Source: a virus. From it: a stretch of DNA of 27,236 nt. The notes under the pieces are model-generated. The model had not been told where the DNA came from, made no database searches, and worked only from the letters and a program-made list of their open reading frames with translations. Both the position numbers and the translations under genes were made by a program. Numbering within the stretch: the stretch's first letter is position 1; each line of letters opens with the position of its first letter. This document shows positions 6,376-16,300 of the stretch, one piece after another. Where the stretch lies: the IMG/VR virus record IMGVR_UViG_3300023176_003426, positions 1 through 27,236 of that record. One strand, given 5' to 3'.

Positions 6376-7242
6376 ATGGCTGAATTTATGCAAACTATAT
6401 CATCGTTCGGAACTACCGCGTTCAAAAAAGGACAGGAGTTGGGTTCCAATTTCGTTTCTGATGCCGGTGCACTCACAGGCAGAATTGTGGGAGGATTGGG
6501 CGAAGCATCGGGCATTACACAAAACCAAGGAGCAATGGAAGGTCTTGCAAAACTAGGTGAAATCACAGGAACTACGAGCATACTAGAAAGACTTGGACTT
6601 GATTTAAAACCTGGTGGTAAGCCGTTCTTGGAAGAAGGACAGCGTCCGACACTAGCAAAGATTGATAGAAGAATTAAACTCAAAATTGATCCAAAATACC
6701 TAGGTACGGGACCAAGCGCCCCACTGAAAGCAACAGGTGGAATAGTGTTTCCATATACTCCTCAAATAGTTTTACAATCGCGAGCAAGTTACAACGCAGT
6801 TCAACCAACACATAGTAATTATGCGTTCCAATCTTATCAAAATTCTAATCTGGATGCTATCTCAATTGTGGGAACATTTACAGCACAGGACAGAGGAGAG
6901 GCAGAATTCGTTTTAGCAACGGTCCATGCACTTAGAACAATAACTAAAATGCACTTCGGTTCATCTGAATATGCCGGTGCACCTCCGCCCGTGGTTATGT
7001 TAGACGGATACGGAGATTATATGTTTAACATGATGCCGGTGGTTATATCAAGTTTCTTTTTTACAATGAATGATGATGTTGATTATATTGACTTACCAAC
7101 ATCAGGAGGTTCAAAGACATCTATTCCTACAAGAACAGATATTACGGTTGAATGTTTACCAGCATTCTCAAGAACAGATCAAGCATCATTTGATATATTC
7201 AAATTTGCTAACGGAAATTTTAAAGATAAAGGCATGATATAA
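6376..7242 (+). CDS. 48: Baseplate tail-tube cap protein, gp48-like
   Basis: Caps the hub side of the baseplate and nucleates tail-tube growth. The 288 residues fall into a Gly/Ala-rich, probably flexible N-terminal part (about 1-115) and a conserved core (about 118-285). Core motifs typical of marine phage gp48/gp54 proteins are IVFPYTPQIVLQSRASYN, PTHSNYAFQSYQNS, VGTFTAQDRGEA, RTITKMHFG, AGAPPPVVMLDGYGDYMF and VDYIDLP. T4 has two related cap proteins, gp48 (364 aa) and gp54 (320 aa). Only one is in this window and it could correspond to either; I favour gp48 from its position next to gene 53. The SD AAAGGA lies about 12 bases upstream. It is first in the rightward baseplate operon. Confidence 0.78.
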   Translation: MAEFMQTISSFGTTAFKKGQELGSNFVSDAGALTGRIVGGLGEASGITQNQGAMEGLAKLGEITGTTSILERLGLDLKPGGKPFLEEGQRPTLAKIDRRIKLKIDPKYLGTGPSAPLKATGGIVFPYTPQIVLQSRASYNAVQPTHSNYAFQSYQNSNLDAISIVGTFTAQDRGEAEFVLATVHALRTITKMHFGSSEYAGAPPPVVMLDGYGDYMFNMMPVVISSFFFTMNDDVDYIDLPTSGGSKTSIPTRTDITVECLPAFSRTDQASFDIFKFANGNFKDKGMI

Positions 7243-7245
7243 AAT

Positions 7246-7539
7246 ATGTACGCTAAAACTAGTTTATACGGTGAAACCCAAATAGATCAAAATGGTTTAC
7301 AACTATTAACATATAGATCAATTCCTCAAATAGCATCCGATGTATTGTATGTAATTAAACCTCAATACAATTACAGACCAGATCTATTTGCCAGCGACCT
7401 GTATAACGATCCTAATTTATGGTGGGTGTTTAAATCTAGAAACCCAGAAGTTTTAGAAGATCCTATTTTTGATTTTGTTGCTGGAGTAACAATTAAGGTT
7501 CCTACGTTGGATGTTATCAAAAGTGTTGTAGGAGGTTAG
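7246..7539 (+). CDS. 53: Baseplate wedge protein gp53
   Basis: A wedge component joining the wedges around the hub. The diagnostic stretch is YNYRPDLFASDLYNDPNLWWVFKSRNP (about residues 41-67) followed by EDPIFDFVAGVTIKVPT, the pattern of the gp53 family. At 97 residues it is about half of T4 gp53 (196), as in other marine T4-like phages as far as I recall. It starts 3 bases after the tube-cap stop with only a weak SD-like AAAGG, and ends with GGAGG that serves the next gene. Tight packing implies co-transcription and coupling. Confidence 0.85.
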   Translation: MYAKTSLYGETQIDQNGLQLLTYRSIPQIASDVLYVIKPQYNYRPDLFASDLYNDPNLWWVFKSRNPEVLEDPIFDFVAGVTIKVPTLDVIKSVVGG

Positions 7540-7540
7540 T

Positions 7541-10500
7541 ATGCGAACCGTTGACGCTAAACGAGTCAAAAATATTACAACAGAACCAGATCTAACAGAA
7601 GAACAAAAATTTACAAGTCTTGTTAGAAAAAAAGTACAGGCCGAGGTTGACGCTGATTTAGCAGAACGTGGCGACGAAATAGGCGTTTTGTTAGGAGCAG
7701 AGCCCGGTACTCAAATTACAATTGAGGTTGGTGAACCTACATTAGGCGGATCGTTTGATACTGCTAAACCAACGCCACCACCTTTGTTAGATCCTAAAAG
7801 AGGATATAATGTTCTGCATGATTGGAATTCTTACAATTATATTTTTACACTAACCAGTCTTACTATGGACCAATGTAAAGATACTGAATTGGCTTCAAAC
7901 TTTGATAGGATTTTTAATAACAATAGAGGTCAAGAAACAAACGAGTTTTACATTGTTTTACGAAGCGGTGGATACAAAAGAAAAATAGGTAATAGTGACG
8001 CAAACGTACAAGCATTTAACGACACATTATCCTTAGATCTCGAAGAACGTACCCAAGCATTAGACGAAGTTGCCTCTGGACAAGGTTCCGGACTTTGGAA
8101 ACAAGGAGAAGCAAAAGGCAGAGACTTGTTTATCGACGATGTTAATATAGCATGTGCTGTTGGATTAAGTGATGCAATGGGGGGCGGTAATGCAACATCG
8201 GGATCTTTTAAGGTAACCGAACCATATAGCGTGGCTGGATTTTACGAAGAGTTATATAATGCTTCGAGATTTGCAGGTCATCAAGATTATATTGGAGCAC
8301 CGTTTCTTTTAACAATAGATTTTGTTGGACACAAAATAGTTAATGCCGATAGACAAGCAACCCTAATAACATCAGCGATTCCTAAGACAAGAAGACATTT
8401 TCCTATTGTAATTAGGGGAAGTTCAATGAAGGTAACAGAAGCCGGTGCTACATACGATGTGAATTTTACGGCTTTGAATTTTCAAGCAGGAAATCCTGGA
8501 GCAATAACTCTTTCTTCCAATATCGATTCTCCAAAACAAAACAATCCAACCGTTGGTAGTGTTCTTTATCATTTGTTTGATAGAATGAACACAATTGAGA
8601 TGGAACAGATGTTGGAGAAAAAAACAAAAGCAGGATCGGAAAAACAAATCAACGAAGTGGTTGCTAAGACTACAAAGTCTGCAGAATTTAAGACAGCATC
8701 AAGCACCAAATCGCTCGAAGTAGCACCTTTCCTGCCTCACAGATATGCTGTATGGTTTCCGAGAAATTATAGTAAAGCGGGCGGAGATAGTGTAGCAGAA
8801 GGTGTGGTAAACAACACTGGTGCACCCGGCAGTGGTTCGGCTTTAAATTTTAAGTATTTTAATACTAAGATTTGGCAAGAACAAGCATCGTTTACACTAG
8901 CAGATCAAGAACAAAAAAACTTTGTCGAAACATTTAGACAAGATGCTACATTTTCAAATCCGTTTGCTGAAGCAGAAATGCAGGGCGGTACAAAAACTTT
9001 CTCAGGTTTCTATGCTGTAAAACGTCTGGACGAGGAAGTTGACAGATCAAACAAGGATATCGAGGCTAAGGTTAAAAGCCTAAACGACAAATCAAAAGAA
9101 GTTCAAGATGCAACACGTGAAGCAGAAGAATTGCGTAAGGATTTAATTAGAGAAATTCAAATATATTATAAACCCGGGGACGCAGAATTAAAACAATTTT
9201 TTGATGAAACAAGCAAAGGTGAAAATGGTTTTGTATTTCCTAATCTAGTTGGCCAAGCAAAATCAACATTTGATTTTGATAACTGGAATAGGGTTCCTAT
9301 TGACGATGCTGATCCTGAAGTGGATGAAGCAACAGATGAAGTAGAAATAGATGGTGGCGCAGAAAAAGTAGGAAACAGACTTAATGAACTGCGAGCAAAA
9401 TATTATAATCAATTAAAAACAATTGAAACTCTAAAAAAAGAATTAAATGCACTCCAAGGCGAAGGAAAAACTTTAGAGGAAAGAAAATCAAGTATCTTTG
9501 AAAAAGAATTTACAGCATACGGCGAAGATAGAGAATCTTGGCAGTTTAAAAAAGGAACAACCCTAGAACAAAATATTCACACAATAATAACAGATAGTTA
9601 TTATGCATCAGTAGTAGATGATGATGCTGAAACGTTTGCAAAAACAGGATTTATTAAATGGTATAGAATTGAAAAATATGCAATACCATATGGTTATGAC
9701 ACGTATTATAATAGAGAAGTATATGAAATACATTTTTGTGTTCAACCTTTCTATGTTCATTATAGTCAATTACCTGGTAACACAGAAGTATTTTCATATG
9801 ACGAAGCAAGAAAATTTGCTGTAAGAGAATACAATTATATCTTTACAGGAAAAAATCTCGATGTAATGAATTTCAATTTAGATTTTAATAATCTGTTTTT
9901 TGCGGCTGGTCAATATAGACCTAAAAATGATCCAGAAGCATCTACGTCTACAATTACAGAAAAGAAAGTTTACAAAAGACCAAGTGCTATTGTTACTGCC
10001 GCAATGCAAAACCGTGTAGGTAATAAAAAATCAGCACCAGTACAAGAAAAAGACTCAACAACGGCTAATACATCAACACCTAACAATGCCACTCAAACAG
10101 CAAGAATGTTAAATGAAACGTTGTTTAATAACCCTGGTGAAAAGGCGCTTTTAAAAGCAGAAATAGGAATTATCGGAGATCCTGTTTATTTGGTAGGAAG
10201 TGGGATAGGAAATAGAGCCATATTACGTGCAGATGAAATGGAAACAGATGCAGGCGAAATGAATAGTTTTTCGAGAGAAGTTGATATTCTTTTTAATTTT
10301 TCATCAGCAATTGATTATCCAACAGCAGACGAACTTAAAGCCAAATCAGGACAATTTACAATGAAATTAAACCAAAGCGTTTATAGTGGATTGTACAAAC
10401 TATTAAGAGTTGAAAGTAATTTTTCGCAAGGTGTATTTTCACAAACATTAATTTGTGCTAGACGACCTAATCAAGAGGAAGATTACATGGTTCCAAGACC

Positions 10501-10975
10501 TAAAGTGGTTAGCAAGCCAGAAGATCAAGTAGATGAAACGCAAGGACCAGCACCAGACGAGCAAACTAAGAAATTAGACAAACCACCACAGGTCAAGATT
10601 GGAACGCAGGAAGAACTAGAAAGATTTCAAAGGTTCAATCCTAGTGGAGTTGACGGATTATCAGCAACATCTGTTGTAGAAATTGCACCAGCCGCAATCG
10701 GATTCAGTCCAAATGCATTCGGCGGTTCATTAATGACATCAGTTGCTGAAGCACAATCCATTGCGTCAGCGGTTAGTTCAGGAAATGCTTCAGCACTATC
10801 TAATTTTGTTCCAGGTTCTGTACAATCTGCAATTGAAGCAAACGCAAGTGGAATATCACCGGTACAACAATCAACATTATTAACACAAGATGCTTTAAAA
10901 GTTGATGGAAACTTTGTAAAATCATCATCGGGTAATGTGTTAGACGGATCAGGAAATCCTATTAGGAGTGCATAA
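7541..10975 (+). CDS. Large structural protein, probable baseplate hub component, 1144 aa
   Basis: Starts one base after the gp53 stop with a perfect SD GGAGG at 7531-7535, which fixes the ATG. Visible parts: a charged N-terminus; a Pro-rich linker (TPPPLLDP, about 79-86); a core beginning YNVLHDWNSYNYIFTLTSLTMDQ; two coiled-coil stretches (about 495-540 and 605-655); and a globular region (about 700-800). About 867-975 is a beta-rich domain with GDPVYLVGSG, REVDILFNF and VESNFSQGVFSQTLICARRPNQ, reminiscent of hub proteins such as gp27 or gpD. A low-complexity Ser/Ala/Asn tail (about 1020-1144) ends it. T4 gp27 has only 391 residues and maps elsewhere. The hub role is inferred from that domain and from the overlapping spike gene downstream. 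It could also be a marine-specific structural protein with no T4 counterpart. Confidence 0.6.
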   Translation: MRTVDAKRVKNITTEPDLTEEQKFTSLVRKKVQAEVDADLAERGDEIGVLLGAEPGTQITIEVGEPTLGGSFDTAKPTPPPLLDPKRGYNVLHDWNSYNYIFTLTSLTMDQCKDTELASNFDRIFNNNRGQETNEFYIVLRSGGYKRKIGNSDANVQAFNDTLSLDLEERTQALDEVASGQGSGLWKQGEAKGRDLFIDDVNIACAVGLSDAMGGGNATSGSFKVTEPYSVAGFYEELYNASRFAGHQDYIGAPFLLTIDFVGHKIVNADRQATLITSAIPKTRRHFPIVIRGSSMKVTEAGATYDVNFTALNFQAGNPGAITLSSNIDSPKQNNPTVGSVLYHLFDRMNTIEMEQMLEKKTKAGSEKQINEVVAKTTKSAEFKTASSTKSLEVAPFLPHRYAVWFPRNYSKAGGDSVAEGVVNNTGAPGSGSALNFKYFNTKIWQEQASFTLADQEQKNFVETFRQDATFSNPFAEAEMQGGTKTFSGFYAVKRLDEEVDRSNKDIEAKVKSLNDKSKEVQDATREAEELRKDLIREIQIYYKPGDAELKQFFDETSKGENGFVFPNLVGQAKSTFDFDNWNRVPIDDADPEVDEATDEVEIDGGAEKVGNRLNELRAKYYNQLKTIETLKKELNALQGEGKTLEERKSSIFEKEFTAYGEDRESWQFKKGTTLEQNIHTIITDSYYASVVDDDAETFAKTGFIKWYRIEKYAIPYGYDTYYNREVYEIHFCVQPFYVHYSQLPGNTEVFSYDEARKFAVREYNYIFTGKNLDVMNFNLDFNNLFFAAGQYRPKNDPEASTSTITEKKVYKRPSAIVTAAMQNRVGNKKSAPVQEKDSTTANTSTPNNATQTARMLNETLFNNPGEKALLKAEIGIIGDPVYLVGSGIGNRAILRADEMETDAGEMNSFSREVDILFNFSSAIDYPTADELKAKSGQFTMKLNQSVYSGLYKLLRVESNFSQGVFSQTLICARRPNQEEDYMVPRPKVVSKPEDQVDETQGPAPDEQTKKLDKPPQVKIGTQEELERFQRFNPSGVDGLSATSVVEIAPAAIGFSPNAFGGSLMTSVAEAQSIASAVSSGNASALSNFVPGSVQSAIEANASGISPVQQSTLLTQDALKVDGNFVKSSSGNVLDGSGNPIRSA

Positions 10976-12837
10976 TGCCAATATACGATAAAAGACAAAA
11001 ATCCGGAATGCCAATGAATCCTGATAGGGCAGAAAAGTTATCACAGGAAATTGGTCTAGGTCCGTATATAGCAGTTGTAGAAAGCAATGCTGATTACACT
11101 AAACACGGAAGTTTACAAGTTACAATACAAGGTAATGAAGATGACACACGAGAATTAGTTCAAAACAGAATTTCTGTAAGAATGTTGTATCCTTATTACA
11201 GCGTTAAGGAATTTATTAATGCCGGACAGGATCCACAGCGTTTTCTAGACACACAACAAGCACACGGAATGATTTTCCCTGCACCTCAAATAGGAACCAA
11301 AGGGTTGGTAATGTTTTTAAACAAAAGCATTAAACAAGGTGTGTGGATGGGAGCATTCCAAGAACAAACTTTGAACCATAGTATTCCGGAGCCTGCTACA
11401 TCAACAAAAATCGCAATAGATAATGAAACTGCTAGATATTATGCAAACGGTGAATATGGATTACCAGTTGATAACGTTGTTAAGTCTGCAAACATTGGAC
11501 AAACAACTCCGGACAGAGTTAGACATCCTGTACACCCGATGGCCGACGTTTTAAGAAAACAAGGACTGCTAGTCGACAACATTAGAGGATTAACTTCTAG
11601 TTCACAAAGGCGTGATGCAGTCAATCAAATATTTGGTGTTAAAACTCCCGGTAGATACATAGGTGACGAAAAGTTAGTTGGCCCTAAAACAAATGCAATT
11701 AAAACAAAAGTTACTCAGCCAGGCGGACATTCACTTACAATGGATGACGGTGCGATTGACGGATCAAATAATTTAGTTAGATTAAGAACTCAAGCAGGTC
11801 ATCAAATTTTATTACACGATACAAACGATTTAATTTATATTGGTAATGCAAAAGGTACTGCTTGGATAGAATTAACAAGTGACGGCAAGATGGACGTATT
11901 CTGTGAAGATAGTATTAGTATGCGTACCAGAGGAGATTTTAACTTTTATGCTGATCGAGATTTTAATCTCGAAGCAAGACGCAATGTAAACATCAGGGCA
12001 AAAAATATTTTAAAAACAGAATCTAATCATGCTAGACAACTTGTTAACGGATCTCATAGATTAGAAGTAAAAGGTAATAGCGATATTAAATCACTAAATC
12101 AAAGAATTGATACAAATGATTTAAGTATTAATACAAATAATATCGATATTGCTAATAGAATTGATACAACAATTACTAGTGGTAATTTTGATTTACACAC
12201 TCAATTAGGTATTAGACAAACAGCAGGAACAAGCATAAACATAAAAGCAAATTCTGCTCCTACTATTGCTGAAACGTTTGATCCAAATGAAATTTATTCT
12301 ACTGGCTATACCGTAACCTATCTAAACGAAAATAACGAATTAAAGTTTTATCAAGCAAATAAAAGAACACAGGTTGCTAGTACACTAGAAGTTACAACAC
12401 CTGACAATACTGAATACTGGACAGAGTTTCAAGGACCTCAACACAAGTTGCTGTGTGATAATGGAAAAATTAACATATCAACAACATTGCATGATGTAAA
12501 CATTGAAACACTAGGAGCAAATATTAATATTGAAACAGATAAAATTGTTTATGTTGACGGACCGGATGCTGTGCATTTAAACCTTCCTGGACCAGGAGCA
12601 TTTACAGCAATAGGATCCAATGACGCGGCTCCACCTGCAAGTAGATTTGTTAAACATTTTGGGGTGCATACTCACACGGAAAAAAGCGATCAAGCAAAAT
12701 GGGAACAATACAATTATTATAATGCTGGAACGTTTACATCTATGATAAAAAGAATACCGACACATGAACCATATGATTTCCATGAGGATCAAACAAAAAT
12801 AACAAGTTCTAAAGCAGAAACAGATAGAGAGGCATAG
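10975..12837 (+). CDS. 5: gp5-like baseplate spike protein without visible lysozyme domain, 620 aa
   Basis: The central spike that pierces the outer membrane. Residues about 28-125 look like the gp5/VgrG OB-fold (GPYIAVVESNADYTKHGSLQVTI, then HGMIFPAPQIGTKGLVMF). A linker follows with SSSQRRDAVNQIFGVKTPGR. From about 245 comes a beta-helix of VgrG/gp5C type (GHSLTMDDG, LVRLRTQAGHQILLHDT, GTAWIELTSDGKMDVF, then short beta repeats). Near the C-terminus, VHTHTE (His565, His567) resembles the iron-binding HxH of the P2 gpV spike tip, but about 50 residues follow it. T4 gp5 has a lysozyme domain between OB-fold and helix; I find no E-x8-D-x5-T triad here. The SD AGGAG (10964-10968) lies 6 bases before the ATG, which shares its A with the previous stop (TAATG). 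Confidence 0.82.
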   Translation: MPIYDKRQKSGMPMNPDRAEKLSQEIGLGPYIAVVESNADYTKHGSLQVTIQGNEDDTRELVQNRISVRMLYPYYSVKEFINAGQDPQRFLDTQQAHGMIFPAPQIGTKGLVMFLNKSIKQGVWMGAFQEQTLNHSIPEPATSTKIAIDNETARYYANGEYGLPVDNVVKSANIGQTTPDRVRHPVHPMADVLRKQGLLVDNIRGLTSSSQRRDAVNQIFGVKTPGRYIGDEKLVGPKTNAIKTKVTQPGGHSLTMDDGAIDGSNNLVRLRTQAGHQILLHDTNDLIYIGNAKGTAWIELTSDGKMDVFCEDSISMRTRGDFNFYADRDFNLEARRNVNIRAKNILKTESNHARQLVNGSHRLEVKGNSDIKSLNQRIDTNDLSINTNNIDIANRIDTTITSGNFDLHTQLGIRQTAGTSINIKANSAPTIAETFDPNEIYSTGYTVTYLNENNELKFYQANKRTQVASTLEVTTPDNTEYWTEFQGPQHKLLCDNGKINISTTLHDVNIETLGANINIETDKIVYVDGPDAVHLNLPGPGAFTAIGSNDAAPPASRFVKHFGVHTHTEKSDQAKWEQYNYYNAGTFTSMIKRIPTHEPYDFHEDQTKITSSKAETDREA

Positions 12838-12843
12838 TAAATA
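12836..12843 (+). promoter_or_regulatory. T4-type late promoter core (AGTAAATA) before gene 25
   Basis: Keeps the TAAATA core of the late consensus TATAAATA with two mismatches at the 5' end. It starts within the last codon region of the spike gene and is followed by exactly five bases, then the gene 25 ATG. Initiation about 6 bases past the element would fall on the A of that ATG. No SD is within range; GAGG is 16 bases away. Confidence 0.5.
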
Positions 12844-12848
12844 GTAAT

Positions 12849-13280
12849 ATGGCAAGATATAACGACATTACAATTAAACCTAATAGTACTAACCTAGGAA
12901 ACACCGGAAGAACGTCTCAGATCTATCGAGGAATGAGCACCATTTCCGGAAACAGAAACCATAAGTTGTACGACATAGAGTTAATTAAACAAGACATAGT
13001 CAATCATTTTCACATTAAAAAAGGTGAAAAGATTTATCAACCGGAAGTTGGCACGATCATATGGAGTTTGCTATTTGAACCGTTTACAGAGAGCGTTCGA
13101 GGGCAAATTGTTAATGATATTAACAACATTATAGAAAAAGACCCACGTGTTCGCGTGGATGCAATGGAAGTAGTAGAAAAGGATTATGGGATTCAGATTT
13201 CCTGCGTGTTAACATTTGTTGAGTATGACGTTAGTCAAGCGTTGAGATTAACGTTTGACAGAGATAACGCAACATTTTAA
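12849..13280 (+). CDS. 25: Baseplate wedge protein gp25
   Basis: A small wedge protein of the gpW/gp25 family that forms the conserved baseplate core with gp6 and gp53 and links it to the sheath. At 143 residues it is close to T4 gp25 (132). Typical stretches are DIELIKQDIVNHFHIKKGEKIYQPEVGTIIWSLLFEPFT (about 42-80), with FEP at 76-78 as the conserved core element, and RVRVDAMEVVEKDYGIQISC towards the C-terminus. The N-terminal 35 residues look extended and polar. There is an 11-base gap from the spike gene, and the late promoter core lies directly upstream. The lack of an SD supports leaderless translation or reinitiation after the spike stop. Confidence 0.93.
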   Translation: MARYNDITIKPNSTNLGNTGRTSQIYRGMSTISGNRNHKLYDIELIKQDIVNHFHIKKGEKIYQPEVGTIIWSLLFEPFTESVRGQIVNDINNIIEKDPRVRVDAMEVVEKDYGIQISCVLTFVEYDVSQALRLTFDRDNATF

Positions 13281-13309
13281 CAAAAATAATATACGCGGTT
13301 AATCGATCA

Positions 13310-13317
13310 AATAAATA
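13310..13317 (+). promoter_or_regulatory. T4-type late promoter core (AATAAATA) before gene 6
   Basis: One mismatch to TATAAATA and identical to the element at 6342-6349. It lies in the 42-base gap between genes 25 and 6, which has no SD, and is followed by five bases and then the gene 6 ATG. A start site about 6 bases past the element coincides with the initiation codon. Confidence 0.65.
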
Positions 13318-13322
13318 ACATT

Positions 13323-16300
13323 ATGGCCAGTAAGAATAGACAAAATTCGCTATTAGCGAACCAAGATTGGAGCAAGGTTTATCGTGCATTTGCAGATGCA
13401 AATTTTGCTTCGTATGACTTCCCTACACTACGTAGGACTATGATCAACTATCTTCGTAAGAATTATCCGGAAGATTTTAATGACTACATTGAATCAACTG
13501 AGTATCTAGCACTAATTGATCTTATTGCATTCTTAGGCCAGAGTTTATCATACAGATTTGACTTAAATGCTAGAGAGAACTTTATTGAATTGGCAGAAAG
13601 ACGTACATCAGTATTGCGTCTTGCAAGACTTGTAGGGTACAATCCTAAACGTAACACATCTGCTTCTGGTGTATTAAAAGTTGTTGGAGTACAAACTACT
13701 GAAAGTTTACAGGATAGTTTAGGAAACAACATCGGAAACAGAATTATTTCTTGGAATGATGACACAAATACAAATTGGTTAGAACAATTTACCGTGATAA
13801 TGAATAGTGCTATGAACGGCACTACCGTGTTTGGAAAACCAAACCAATCAGATATTATCGACGGCGTTACAACAGAACTATACAAATTAAACACACAAAA
13901 TTTAGATGTTCCGATATACGAATTTAGCAAAACGGTTGCTGGAAGAAATATGAATTTTGAAATTACTAGTTCATATTTAGAAGATGGAAAATTGTATGAG
14001 CAATCACCATTTCCAGGGTCAACTTTATCAATGCTTTACAAAAACGACAAGCGAGGAAATAGTTCTCCTAACACAGGATTCTTTCTAAAGTTTGTTCAAG
14101 GTGAAATGCAAAATAGTAATTTTACAATTACAGATCCAAGTCCAAACGAAATTGTTAATATCGATGTTCCTAATGTTAATCAAACAGATGTATGGTTATG
14201 GGAAAGAGATAGAGATAATAATCTAGTAAATGAATGGACCAGTTTAAATTCAGTTTACGGAAGCAATGTAATTTACAACAGCATTAATAAAAAAACAAGA
14301 TCAATTTATAGTGTTATTACTAGAAATGACGATCAAATTAGTTTAAATTTTGCAGATGGTAATTTTGGAGAGTTACCTAAAGGAAACTTTAGAGTTTATT
14401 TTAGAAGTACAAATGGTTTAAGTTATACTATTAGACCAACCGACATGCAAAATATTATTTTAACTATTCCTTACTTTAGTAAAACAGGACAAGGTAATAC
14501 ACTAACACTTCAGTTAGGTTTGCAGTCAACGGTTACTAATGCAACAACAAGAGAAACAACAGAGGACATTAGAACAAATGCACCACAGGCATTCTACACA
14601 CAAAATAGAATGGTTACCGGTGAAGATTACAATGCGTTTCCATTGTCTGCAAGTAACAGCGTTGTTAAAGTAAAATCAGTTAACAGAACAAGTTCTGGAA
14701 TTTCAAGACAATTTGAAATTACAGATCCTACAGGAAAGTATTCAACAACAAACTTAATTGCCGATGATGGCATTCTATATAAAAATTATTTCGAGAATGA
14801 TTTTACATTTACTTGGCAAACAAGAAATGATATTTTAGGAGTAATTAGAAATCAAGTTGAGCCGGTTGTTGAAAGTTTACCAACAAAAGCATTTTACTTG
14901 GATAAGTTCCCAAGGGTAATTACAGGTGATATTAATATTGATTGGACTTTAGCAACCACTATTTCTAATGGTAGCACAGGCTTTTTCCGAAATAATATTA
15001 ATGGCGCACCGGTTACGGTAGGTAGTTTTACCAGTAACAACTTCCAATATATCAAACCAGATACAATGATCAAGTTTATTCCGCCAACAGGTAAGTATTT
15101 CTTACCAGACGGAACATTAACTGATACAAAAACAAAAAAGACAACAGATTATATTTGGACAAAGGTTATTCAGGTAAATGGTGACGGTTCTAATAGCGGA
15201 AAAGGTGCATTAGATGACGGAACAGGACCTGTTGTATTAAGCGAAAATATTCCATCACTTGCGATTCCACAAGAATTAGTACCACCTATTGTTACAAACT
15301 TGCCAGTTGAGTTAGAAACACAATTAGTTGATTTAGTGTTTAACTATAAAACATTTGGTATTCGTTATGACCAAGAAACACAGACTTGGAAAATTATTGT
15401 TAATGCTAACCTAAACACAAAAGACGATTTTAGTTTAGAACGTCAAGGTGATACAACAGGAGCAAAAGCGGATAAAAGTTGGTTTGTATTATTTGAAACC
15501 GACGGAGAAACATATTCGGTAACTTATAGAGGTCTAGATTACAGATTTGAAAGTGAAAATTTAATTCAATTTTTTGTCGATCTAGGTGTTAAGAAGTTTG
15601 ATAGTGAAACAGGTGTAGTAATTAAAGATCAGATCAAAGTATTAAAAGTTAATGAAGATCCTGTTTTGGATGGAATATTACAAAAAGACTATCAATGGGA
15701 AATTGTTGGTAGTATTAGAAATACAGACGGCTTTGAAGAAACAAACAGAGTGCGTGTTAATTTTTATGACGGTGATGATGACGGAATGATAGATGATCCA
15801 GATTCATTTATTAATATTGTAAAACCTTCTACAGAAGATAATAGAGGTTATCTAACTAACTTTGTATTCTTTAAAACAACAACAATCGAAGGATATCAAG
15901 TAACACAAAAGGTAGATACTAAAAACTTTATTATCTTTGACAGAGAGGCTAATGTAACAGACTTAGATCCGTACACAAATGGTCAGTTGTTTTATTTCTA
16001 TAATGATTTAGAAGACGTTATTAAGGTTTACAACAAAACAACAGGAACGCTAGATTTAGACACAAGTTATTTTGCTAGACCTGGCAGAGATCAACTTAAA
16101 TTCCAATACATTCATAATGCACAAAATGATAGACGTATTGATCCGAGCAAGACAAACATTATTGATATGTACGTTTTAACTAAAACATATGATGACGATT
16201 TTAGAGCATACGTAAACGGTGTTGGAACTTTACCAGTAGCACCAACCTCTCAAAGTCTTAAACAAGAACTTGCACCTGTGCTTGATCCTGTGAAAAGTTT

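Noticed and set aside
6282-6683. 133-codon leftward open frame across the start of the tube-cap gene
   Set aside because: It is antisense to a conserved gene and runs through the divergent promoter region; it reads as a shadow of the other strand.
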